A DNA stretch of 64,000 bases from Aquila chrysaetos chrysaetos. Taxonomy: Eukaryota; Chordata; Aves; Accipitriformes; Accipitridae. Under the pieces are notes generated by a model that made no database searches, was not told where the DNA came from, and saw only the letters and a program-made list of their open reading frames with translations. Numbering within the stretch: the stretch's first letter is position 1; each line of letters opens with the position of its first letter. Both the position numbers and the translations under genes were made by a program. The DNA lies in contig NC_044009.1 of assembly GCF_900496995.4 (NCBI RefSeq), positions 13,424,001 to 13,488,000 of the forward strand, read 5' to 3'. This document shows, in pieces, positions 43,501 to 64,000 of the stretch.

Positions 43501-44714
43501 TAAATGGCATGTCTATATAGACTCAGGTACTGAGAAACCTAAATTGTACTGTCTTTCAGTGAGACTTCTTAGGCTCACAAGTATTTTGGACCTGGCCTGT
43601 CAAATAATCTTAGGTCTCAAACACATGGGAGGCAGATGTCCGTATGTCAACCCGAGCCCAAGGCATTTCAGAGGTGCCTAAACACCAGTACTCTAGAGCT
43701 CAAAGCTCTACCATAGACTCATCTTACAACATTGGTAAAATACTACTGATTTTCATGTGATCCTTGGAATTTTGTTGTCTTAAATATTTCTTTCCCATGC
43801 ACAGATCCTCTATCTATCTTCTATAAAAAATTCCTATCAAAGGTATGTTTCTCTCTCCCCTTTTTGTTTCCTCCTTCAAGGTTTTCCATATAAGAAATGC
43901 CTCAGGCTGTTTTATTTGCCAGAGGAAAAAAGAGTAATTTTTAGAAGCTATGTTTCAGCAAAATATTCTCTAAAGACAGGAGACTTATACAGGCCCTTTA
44001 CAGCCTCCCATTTCCATGTCCCTGAACACCACTGAAACAGAACCTGAAAAAAGTGAGAGGAAGTGTCTGTCAGGAGATAAATGCCATGTGTAGCACTTAT
44101 TTTCAATATTACACATGACATTTCTGATTATAAATTAATCAAAGAGACATACTGGCAAAAACTTTCCCTTCATTTAATGTGCATGTAATTTGCATTTTAT
44201 ACTGAGGCACTCTCTATGGAAAATATGAACGCTGTTCCTGGAAAGTCAGCTATGACCTCTTTCCACATCATGTATAAATCTGGAGAGTATAATCAAATGC
44301 AGAAGTAATGTATATCTCCAGACTCTGAAGCTTCTACCTGCCCCTATAAATCTTTCAGTTATGGAATGGACAGCAAGTGGGTATATACTAATCTAGCCAG
44401 ATTAATACCTTGATTTGATGATACATATTTAGATAATGTTTTCTTTAATTTCTGTATGACCCGACTAAGCAAAAATGTGCCTCCAATAAATATGGCTGGC
44501 TTGGGACATATTCAATGAGTAAAAACACCAGATGCATCATCAAGAGCTTTGGGATATTTGTTTTTAGCGTATGACCACAAGATATGATGCATCTTTGCAA
44601 AACTTCCTACTTCACTTAAGAATTACGCTCAGCTTTTTTGGTGTTGCCAGAAGCTACCCTGGACAACATAATGATAAGCTTTCCCCTCCAGACTGTGTCA
44701 AACTATTTAGGCTT

Positions 44715-44800
44715 TTCTTTCCTTTGAACCTCCCGCCTTTTTTTTCTCTGTTTCCCTATCTATGAAAGGGAAATGCTAACAGTTACCCACTTTTGGAAAG
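44715..44800 (+). repeat. Possible MIR SINE 3' fragment
   Basis: CTCTGTTTCCCTATCTATGA followed by AAGGGAAATGCTAACAGTTACCCA parallels the MIR segment CTCAGTTTCCCCATCTGTAA...GGGGATAATAATAGTACCTAC. Short and diverged. Confidence 0.5.
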
Positions 44801-47800
44801 TCCCTAGATCAACATGCTGACAGTCCCAAATCCCACTCCTTTTAAGACAAATGTGAATTTTATTGTTCAGTTCAACAGGCTGGACTCCAATCACCTTACT
44901 GTAATCAGGTTAGGGATTCAGTTTTCCATCCTTTACATGGCTAAGTGCCTGCCTGGTGACTGCTCCTATGCCTTTACAGGAGAGGCGTACACAAGAAAGT
45001 GTAGGTTAAATTATGATGCTATCCCTTCCCCACACATCAGTCAAAGGTGCCTTGAGAGGAGAATTCTGCAAGAGAAGACATGTGTCTGAATCACCAGCTT
45101 TCCTGCAAAACACTTTGAAGCTTTAAATCAGCGTGTAAGCGCTCAGAAGTAGTGAAATGGATTTCTGGAACATGGGCACAGCTCCTTGTTCTGGGCAGAC
45201 AGACATGTTTTCACTTGTGACATCCCAGCGGAAAACCTCTTGCAGCATATCTAGCTAAGCCAATCATACATACATCAATTGCTACATATTATCGGTGATA
45301 AAACTTTCATTTGCACACAGAAACTCCTTTGGTGTGACTGTATCAGTATAGATGGCAGAAAGAATTATGTAAAATGGCCCAAGAAAACCATGTATATTTA
45401 TTGTTACTACAATAATTCATCATCTCAACAATAAGGAACACTGCAAACTCCATAAATACTGTCAGAAAGCTAAAAAAAGTAAGTGGTGACTGTTGGAAAG
45501 CATAATCTCCAATCTGTATGATTTCAGTATAGACTGAGAATACGAACTCCAAGCCAGTCCAAGATGCAAACCAACCCCAAAACCAGAACAAGGACTATAA
45601 TCAAAAAACCACACGCAGACTATTATCAGTTTTGAGTGCCAGCAGAAAAAAAGGTCTAGCCCACTATAATCAACACTTGAAAGTAAGGAATTAGTTCAAA
45701 GGATTAATGACAGAGCAGAAATTCTCTGAGTCAGTACAGAAAGTCCTTTGCCATGAGGTCCAGCTTTCAACCAAAAATTAACCAAAGCACATATAGATTT
45801 AACATAAAGCCACACCAGAAACAGTTAAGCAATGAGGTGTAGGACTGCAGTAGCTCCACTTCTCAGCCTGACTTTAAAGTTAGAGGTTTCCAACGGAAGT
45901 GACTTGGGAGGAAAAAAATCTTATCAATACCTATGCCTATATAGGACCAAAATTCTCCACTAGCAAAGCTCTTCAGACTAATTAAGAGTTTACTGATTGA
46001 CATAGAATGAAACTCCAGCCTGCTTTACTAAAATTTCTTGCTAGAAGCTCATCTTCCACAAAGGGTTTGAATAAGTCAGAAACAGCCCTTATGCCTTGCT
46101 CTGGGCCTCTCTCTCTGGGCTAGATTCCCACGCACAGAAGAGAATTAGTTGTGAAAGTCCCACAGGAGAAGTGACACTATTGCTGGGCCACAGAAACAGC
46201 CAAGTTAAAATAAATACATCAGAAAACAAGGAACATCTTGCTGGCCAGGAGACCTGGACTACCGGAAGGGAGAGGGTTGAAGAGTAGGGAAAAGAAAGTG
46301 AGAATGACGATGGAGAGAAGACCCAACTTCTTCCCCAGAAACTGGAAAGTATAAAAGGCAGCCAACGAGAACTTCTGGGCAGGGCTGAAAAACAAGTGAA
46401 AGTGAGAGCTTCTCTCATCTCTGAGAGTGCAGCCAAAAAATCAGGTTACCAACAGTAAAAGAAGGAGGGGAAAAAAAAAAGCAAACCCTTCAAAATTGGC
46501 AGCAAAGAACTATCCACACTCCTTGGCTCCATGTAAGGCTGGGTGGAAGGGGTAAGAAGGAAACAGGGGACAAACTGCAGCTTGGAGCTAAAATATTTTC
46601 CTTCTGGATGCTCCTGGCTCAGTTCAGCCCTTTGTGACTTTCAATTTCAACCCGTTATGCACTCCCCCATAATCATCATAATAAATAGCTGTTTGCTTGC
46701 TCAGTGTATTCAACTTCCTCACAGCAAGCCAAGCTCAACCCAGCACTAGCATTTATTTTTGGATTTTGACCAGGCCTGCCTAAAACCAAACAAGACTCGG
46801 TGTGATTTGCCATATTCATTGGGAGAGAATAAAAGCAATTGCACTCAAACGCCATGGTTTGTGGCCAAGTTCATCTCATGCTCCTGATGGTGATATCACC
46901 ATTATTTCACTTTGCTTTAGTACTTTTAAGACTGCTGTGGAAAAAGGGAGGGTTTCAATTCTGTTTCTGGGCTTTGAGGGAGATGCAAGTTATGCTAACA
47001 ACATGGACATAACTAACTGTTGTCCTTCCATTACAAGAAAAAACCCTCTATTACTCAAAAGTCAAATTATTGTTAGAAACCCGTAATGACTAAATAAAAA
47101 CAGCCACTAGAATTAGGAGCCTTTCCCCATCACCACCACTGGGTGGGATTTTGGCCAAAACGCAAAAATTGAAAAGAAAATAACAGTCATAAGAAACTGC
47201 ACTTTTCCAGCTGTCATAACTTTTTTCCTTCCTTTGTCCATGCTTAATGTGTACTGGTTTGCACACGATTGCAGGCATTGCTAATTCTCCCCTGTTAATT
47301 GTGGAGGGGGTTTCTGGCTCCTGATGGGTGATCTGTCACCCCTGTGCTCAACAATGCAAACTCCTGTGCTGCCCAGGCTCCTCGCAGCAATCCTCTTTAG
47401 CACATTTTGCCCCAGTAGCCCTGTTTCAGGGCCCTTTGGAGCTCTCTCATCTTTGCTTTGGGGAGAAGCTGCAGCATCTCCTTCCATTCAAGGAGTACTG
47501 GGCCATGAGCTGGAGGAAGAGAAGGCTTGCCCGTTCCCTGCAGTGGTCCTTGGGGGCCGCTTAACCTCTGAAAGGAGGAAAGTAAATGGCACAAGCAGCC
47601 AGTTAGACGGGGATTTCCTTTGAGCAGGGCAGACATCAACTGGGGAGATGGAACATCCCTCATTAAGACAAAATTGTTCCAACTCCACCTAAAATAAGAC
47701 CTTTCAAGAGCTGGCAACACTGTGCTTGGTGTCCCAAGCGAGGTCCCACAGCACCTCAGTGGTGCTCATGACACATTCTAAAACACCGATTCAGACTTCC

Positions 47801-48165
47801 AAAGCTGCCCTGAGAAGCTCCCAGAAGTGCGACAGAACTTCCCAGGCAGGGTGTCAGGCTGGGATTTCCAGAGGATTTAGGGCAACATGAGTAGGATTTG
47901 GGCATCTGTGAAAATCTCTGCCAAACTTCTCAAAATGTGATGAAGAACACATTTTCAGCTCTTTCAAGCTGGTATTGCCCTTTCAAAAGCTTCTCCTGTG
48001 AAGGAGGGTCTGTCCCATGCTACTTGCCTGCCAATACATATTGTCATGGGTCTCATGAGAGTTCTCATGTCTCTTAAGTTCTGGCATTAGGAAGCATGGC
48101 AGAATCTCAGTTTCCATTCTTAAATCACTTTGTATGTGATGTAAACACGTCCTTAAAGAATCAGG

Positions 48166-48188
48166 AAAACAAACAAACAAACAAACAA
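48166..48188. repeat. (CAAA)n microsatellite
   Basis: Five or so exact AAAC units. Short. Confidence 0.85.
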
Positions 48189-48565
48189 CCTGAAACCCCC
48201 CAAAGAACTCCTCTACCTGGAAAAGAATGACAATATCTTCCCCCCTGCCCTGCAAAGCTGTTCCCCTGATTTTGCAGGGTGTGACCCATGAGTGTCAAAC
48301 ACCTGGGGCTGACAGTACTGCAGACCCAACTGCAAAACCAGAGCTGTGGCTATGAACTTCTCATCACTGGCAAACTACAACTGTTCGGGTAGACCAAACC
48401 AAGTAACATAATCCATGGACAGCTAGAGAAAGGAAATGCGTTTTTCTGTGTTGATGACACTGAACATTTTGTTAGGAAAGACTGGGGAGGAGGGAGAAGA
48501 GAGAGGAATTTCCATTGAGAGTGCCAAAGATCTAATTAATGCCTTGCTATGGACCATTTACACAC

Positions 48566-48652
48566 GATGAAATTCATTCCTACACTGAGAGCCGGCATAA
48601 AGTTACATACCGCTGAAGTTGCAGTTAACCGGCAGAAGGAATGAATTTCATT
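48566..48652. mobile_element. MITE-like terminal inverted repeat element
   Basis: ATGAAATTCATTCCT at 48567-48581 has its perfect reverse complement at 48637-48651. Inside, GCCGG (48591-48595) and CCGGC (48629-48633) also pair, flanked by TAA and TTA. The whole is an 85-base imperfect palindrome. It has the form of a small non-autonomous DNA transposon or an ancient conserved palindromic repeat. No target-site duplication was certain, and no transposase is nearby. Confidence 0.5.
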
Positions 48653-49990
48653 TAAAGAGCAATGTTCCAGATTCCTGGACGAAACACTCAGGAGTGAATG
48701 AAGCACTGTGCAGTAGATCCTCAGCAGTCTTGAAATTAATTTTGCTGTGACTTAACAAAAACCACAGACTTGAAATTGTGATGATTCAGAAATTTTCAGC
48801 TCGCAACAGGAGTTCTTGCAAAATATTTGGGAACTGCAGGAAGCATTTAATGGTCTCCCTATGTCAAGGAGAGGAATCCTGACCTCTTGTCTTTATGGTT
48901 CTTGTTCCTATGAGTGATAATTTTAGAAGGTGATGATTAAGCCCATGTGGCCTTTCTTCTAAGGTTGCTAAAAGAATAACAAGTGACCTGGCTTGGTCCT
49001 TTCTGTACTGATTCCTCTTCCCTCTTTGCTATTGGAATTTGCAGGAGAATGGTTACAGGGACAGACTGTGCTCCCAGTTGTATGTGTAGCCCCCCACAAC
49101 TGTGTGCAGTAAAGGAAATCAAGTCGACCCAGTGGAGAGGTTTTTCTGCAGAGCAATACAATGGAGCAACAAAAGTCAGGAGAACCTTATAAGGGCATGT
49201 GCCTTTTCTAACCAAGAATCAAAAAGTTAGGATTTCAGTAGAAAAAAATTTTGAAAAGACCAAGAACATGAATCAGAATACCCATGGCTTAAGCAGAGGT
49301 TTAGGACATTCTTAATCCTTATTCGGATGCAAAAACCATTGAAGGGTGGTTATAAATTCAAGCTGATCTCATTCTAAGGAAGACTTCAGGTGAATCTTCC
49401 TTTCATTTCCTGTTAGCTTGAGGGACGAACTGACAGCAGGACAGACAAAGGAATTACATCCATTTCCCAAAATAAGAGACATCTCAGGAAGTCTAACAGC
49501 ATGCAATATAATAATTACTACATGTTTGTGTCATAATTACTGTCAGAGATTCCTTTAGAAGTGAAACCAGGCTATTCCAAATTGTGTTGAAATACAACTC
49601 ATAAGATTATTTCTGGCTGCTAATAAATAATGACTATGCAAGAAACTAATCTCAGCATCATTGAAAAGGATTGTTTTGTTTTGTGTGCTTCCAGTAATGT
49701 TTTCTTAAACAAGAATCTTACATTTGTCCCTGTATTTGTGTAACTAATGCTGTGGAAAGCATTAGACACAGTCACACACTTGCTAACACTGTATTTCTCA
49801 TTCAATTTTCAGACTGAATTCCATTTTCAGTTTTGTGTAAATACTTATACTGTCCTTGAAGACCTAAGTGCAATGCAAAATTACATGAACTGGACTTAAA
49901 GCAGACATAAATGAGGTCAATGTCAATCATTTAGCCTTTATAGGGTGTATATCCAGTATATGAAACTCTTAAATGCCATTTTAAAATAGT

Positions 49991-50050
49991 CGCTAAAAGC
50001 AGCATGCTGGAAATGGGGGTCACTAAAAGCAGCGGCCTGAAAATGCATCT
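49991..50050. repeat. Imperfect 30-base tandem duplication
   Basis: CGCTAAAAGCAGCATGCTGG at 49991 recurs as CACTAAAAGCAGCGGCCTGA at 50021, each followed by AAATG. About three quarters of positions agree. Confidence 0.8.
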
Positions 50051-52191
50051 AAAAGTCTTGTTTCTTGGGAGCAGGGACTCTCTTCCTCTAATGCCTGCAG
50101 AGAGCTGGTAGGTACTATGTACCTAGACCTACAGAGGTTATAGACTCCCAGGAGTACTCTTCGGCTATGTTTGCACAGCATCTAGCACCCACGGGCTCTT
50201 GCTCCACAGGGAGGACTGCTGGTTGCTTCTTCATGTTTGCTTCTTCCACCACAGCCTGTTCTTTATGGATTACCTGTACTTAGTTCGCTCTTACATTTTA
50301 AGCAGGTTTCCCCTAGCAATTTTTATGTATCATAATCCTCCTGTACTTGACTCCTCATTACCCCTTCCTTTTCCATGTCAATTTAGCTTAATTAGCAGCT
50401 CCCAGCAGCAGTAGGACCTATTCACACACTCACTGGAAGGGTATGCAGAAGCAAGCACTGTGCAGAAGCAGCACTACACTGCATACTGCCCAGAAGAAAT
50501 TGAAAATTTGACCAAGACCTATACATAGTAACTGGAAAAACAACCTAAAATTGCCTCCTCATTGCACATATGTGTTTCCTAGAAGGAAAACTTCTTTTCC
50601 ACTGATTTCCACTCAGTAATGCTTCCTTTGGAGCCAGCTAGGTAAAGTACATCCCAGTTACAAACAGCCATACAGTATCATTTTCTGACAATGTGCTTTT
50701 CCCCTTGCTTTTATCAGAGAATTCCAGATATGTTGTAAGCTGGAATTTGAGGATGGCATTTCATATCTTAGGTCTCAGAAAAGCAGGAACACTTTCTGAA
50801 AGGAGGTTCTCATTTTAAGAAACTGGATATTTGCTAGTTTATGATGATGTGTCCCACTTCAAAAGCTAATGCTCTCCCTCACTATGGCCACCTTAGTTCT
50901 GTGATTATTTTGAGGGATAATGTGTGTCTGGTAACTCAAAAAAAATGCAGTGCAGTAGATCTAAAAATAAAAATTAGGAAATATGGGAATTAGCTCACCA
51001 CAGCTCACCTCAATTGCCAGGTCAGGTTTCAATTTCCAGTAAGTTTTCAGCAAGGATGCTTGTGTTAATGTATCTGTGGGCATTCCTCATACAGAGTAAT
51101 AGAAATTTCTTTGAAAACAGATACCTGACATCACAACTACGTGCTTTCCTGGAACAAAGCATGTGCTGGATCTGTACACTGTCTACTGAGTCCTCATCCC
51201 AAGTGAGATATTACTGCTTGCATTTCAGTAAAGATAATACAATTGGTTTGCAGTAAGTGGAACTACAGCTTGGTGCTCAACTTGCTGAAGAACTCTTATG
51301 GAGACCTGTGGATGTTCAGCTTAAGGTGTATGGACACACTGTAGACTACTTCACACCCACATTTGTCTGAAGAGTTGCTTTAATAGATCAGGAACCACAG
51401 CAGACTTTTAGATGAAAAATCCCTTTGCAAAGACAGAGTATGCCTGACAGGCATGGAAAAGGTTAGCAACACGACCTTCCTATAAGATCTGCAATGCTGG
51501 TCCAAGCATAGTACCAGCATGGGGCACACCGTGCTTTGCTCAGTAATGGCTTCCTGCTTGAGAGCCACAATTACAGTGCACGCTCTCTGCTTTGCAGTAT
51601 TCCTTCAACCTAGGGAAAAGAGATCCCCTCCCAAAGCAGCAGAGATGGTTATGGGAAGAAGACAGAGGAAAGGACAAAATTTGTATACAGCAAGGTTACA
51701 TTAGATCATCACGCTGGCGATCCCATATATTTAAAAGGGGTCCAAGGCCTAGCATTTCTTTTTTTCACTTTTCTTTTGTTCTCAAAATTGATTTTGCATC
51801 GCAAGAAATCAAGTCAAAGAATGAGGCTATTAGATTTATTTTGAGCAGAATGTAACCACACCGTTTTTTCCAAGCGAGGTGTGAAAGATTTTAACCTTGA
51901 GTCACCAGCAGCAGATGAAACATCACTTAGGGTTTCCTATTTCAAACCTGTACACCTATGTTATGTCTCACCTTCTCCCCTGTGCAGAGCATTATTTCTG
52001 CTGAATGGAGCCATATCAGCTTACAGGCAGCGTTGCTCAAAGGAAAAAGAAAAGTTTGCCTCTCCCCCAAAAAGCCATTTTGTTAAGCCAAACGTTCCAC
52101 AAAATGGCACGACCTCCTTACAGCCCGCTCTCCTTGCGGGGACGGGCCTCCCACCCCGACCGGGCTCCCCGCGCTGCCCACCGCTCGCAGC

Positions 52192-52395
52192 CCCCGCCCC
52201 GCCCGCCTCGGCTCGGCTCGGCCCGGCCCGGCCCGGCCCGGCCCTTTGTGGCGGCCGGGCCGGGCCACGCCGGGCCGGGCCGGCTGCCTTCGGCGGGGCG
52301 GCGGCGGCCCCCGCCCGGCCCCCCGGCGGCGCCGAGGCCAATGGGCGCCGGGGCGGCGGCGGCCGCCCCCTCCCCGCGCCGCCCGCCCTATATAG
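52192..52395 (+). promoter_or_regulatory. FN1: FN1 proximal promoter: GC boxes, CCAAT box and TATA box
   Basis: GC boxes (Sp1-type) lie at 52192-52204, 52295-52301 and 52350-52356. A CCAAT box is at 52338-52342 in the setting GAGGCCAATGGG. A TATA box, CTATATAG, is at 52388-52395. CCAAT and TATA are about 50 bases apart, which matches a strong regulated pol II promoter. Mammalian FN1 promoters also have CCAAT and TATA elements, plus a cAMP response element beside CCAAT, which I do not see here. Confidence 0.8.
52206..52283. repeat. GC-rich pentamer arrays with inverted symmetry upstream of FN1 promoter
   Basis: Copies of GCTCG then GCCCG run from about 52206 to 52244. After a 12-base spacer come GGGCC-type pentamers to about 52283. 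The two halves are reverse complements in large part, so they could form a long GC hairpin. The second half contains four GGG runs (52257, 52262, 52272, 52277) fitting a canonical G-quadruplex on the + strand. Confidence 0.8.
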
Positions 52396-52414
52396 CGCCC
52401 GGGCGGCGCCGCTG

Positions 52415-52536
52415 TCCCGTCCGTCGGGCTGCCTGCGAGCGGCTCCGCTGTCCGTGCCGTGCCGTGCCGTGCCGTGCCGTGCCGTGCCGTGCCGTGCCGT
52501 GCCGTGCCGTGCCGTGCCGTGCCGTGCCGTGCCAGG
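52415..52536 (+). other. FN1: Predicted FN1 transcription start and 5' UTR
   Basis: A start site about 25-30 bases downstream of the TATA box falls near 52420. The 5' UTR would then be about 117 bases, shorter than the roughly 270 bases I recall for human. About two thirds of it is the GCCGT repeat. The predicted UTR has no ATG. The start context is CCAGGATGC with A at -3. The exact start site is inferred from TATA spacing only. Confidence 0.6.
52452..52533 (+). repeat. (GCCGT)n pentanucleotide microsatellite in FN1 5' UTR
   Basis: Fifteen exact copies of GCCGT occupy 52456-52530, flanked by partial copies CCGT and GCC. The array ends three bases before the ATG (CAGG context overlapping its edge). 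A period of five means all three frames are read through in turn with no stop. It is uninterrupted, so its length is likely variable between individuals. Confidence 0.97.
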
Positions 52537-63678
<11,142 letters not shown>

Positions 63679-64000
63679 GTAAGGCTGAGAGCCATAAAGG
63701 GATTATGGAATACCTATAAGTGGTTCTTTGAGCTGGAAAGTAAAGAACTGTCTGTCGTTGGTCAGTTATTGATGACTTCCAGTGAGCTGCATTCCAGCGC
63801 AAAACCCTTTAAGGCATTTCTGAAGTTTTGTTTTGGTTTTTTTTTTTTTTTCTTCCCACTGATCACCTCTAGCAGAGACGTAGGCAATGCCGGGAGAAGG
63901 CAGTTTTCATTACTTCCTTGCTACAAGCCAGTGGTTGGCACACTTCTCAGCTGGTGCAAACTGGTGTAGATCCATTAGAGAACATTGAACTATAGTGCTT
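63679..64000 (+). other. FN1: FN1 intron 9, 5' part
   Basis: Intron sequence after the GTAAGG donor, running off the window. It contains a run of 15 T at 63837-63851. The exon for module I7 should lie beyond. Confidence 0.9.

Larger units (their letters stand above)
28621..52100. other. Intergenic DNA upstream of FN1, no gene supported
   Basis: AT-rich sequence with no coding sequence I can support; the longest frame (115 codons, minus strand, 46089-46436) has no domain. Contains an L2-like stretch near 30.4 kb, a diverged minisatellite at 34.22 kb, a 159-base purine tract at 37.4 kb, a MIR-like end at 44.7 kb and a MITE-like inverted repeat at 48.57 kb. In mammals the DNA upstream of FN1 is also gene-poor, which fits. 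Distal enhancers for FN1 may lie here but cannot be identified from one sequence. Confidence 0.6.

Noticed and set aside
46089..46436. 115-codon minus-strand Ser/Leu-rich frame that could look like a membrane protein
   Set aside because: It is the complement of purine-rich sequence, which produces Ser/Phe/Leu peptides by composition alone.
1..52100. tRNA, rRNA or snRNA genes
   Set aside because: I saw no cloverleaf with A and B boxes or other known RNA signature on either strand by eye; a covariance search would be needed to be certain.

Overview
This is vertebrate genomic DNA, most likely from a bird. It holds one recognisable gene, the 5' part of fibronectin (FN1) on the + strand, preceded by about 52 kb with no protein-coding gene I can support. 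The evidence for a bird is a CR1 retrotransposon fragment at about 28.4-28.6 kb, very low density of recent repeats, a few worn ancient MIR/L2-like fragments, and a fibronectin whose modules closely resemble my recollection of the mammalian protein while its signal peptide and propeptide differ. CR1 also occurs in crocodilians and turtles, so these cannot be fully excluded, and I cannot name the species.

Layout: 1-52,100 is AT-rich intergenic DNA. The longest open frames there are 100-150 codons, overlap on both strands and show no recognisable domain. The region holds simple repeats (a 159-base purine tract at 37.4 kb, a 94-base A/C-only tract at 17.0 kb, long A and T homopolymers at 18.0 and 18.7 kb), a CR1 fragment, MIR-like fragments near 12.8, 19.0 and 44.7 kb, an L2-like stretch near 30.4 kb, and an inverted repeat at 48.57-48.65 kb that looks like an old MITE.

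52.1-53.0 kb is a CpG island with the FN1 promoter: GC boxes, CCAAT at 52338, TATATA at 52389, a G-quadruplex motif at 52257-52279, and a short 5' UTR made mostly of fifteen exact copies of GCCGT ending just before the ATG at 52537.

52,537-63,678 holds nine coding exons giving the first 471 complete residues of the precursor: signal peptide and propeptide (exon 1), type I modules 1-5 (exons 2-6), a Pro/Gln linker plus type I module 6 (exon 7), and type II modules 1 and 2 (exons 8 and 9). All nine donors and eight acceptors fit GT/AG, every intron is phase 1, and no frame is broken. The gene continues beyond the window.

The encoded region is the fibrin/heparin-binding and matrix-assembly N-terminus (I1-I5) plus the first half of the collagen/gelatin-binding region (I6-II1-II2). 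I found no sign of a novel multi-gene system. The most unusual features are the period-5 GC-rich arrays in the promoter and 5' UTR.
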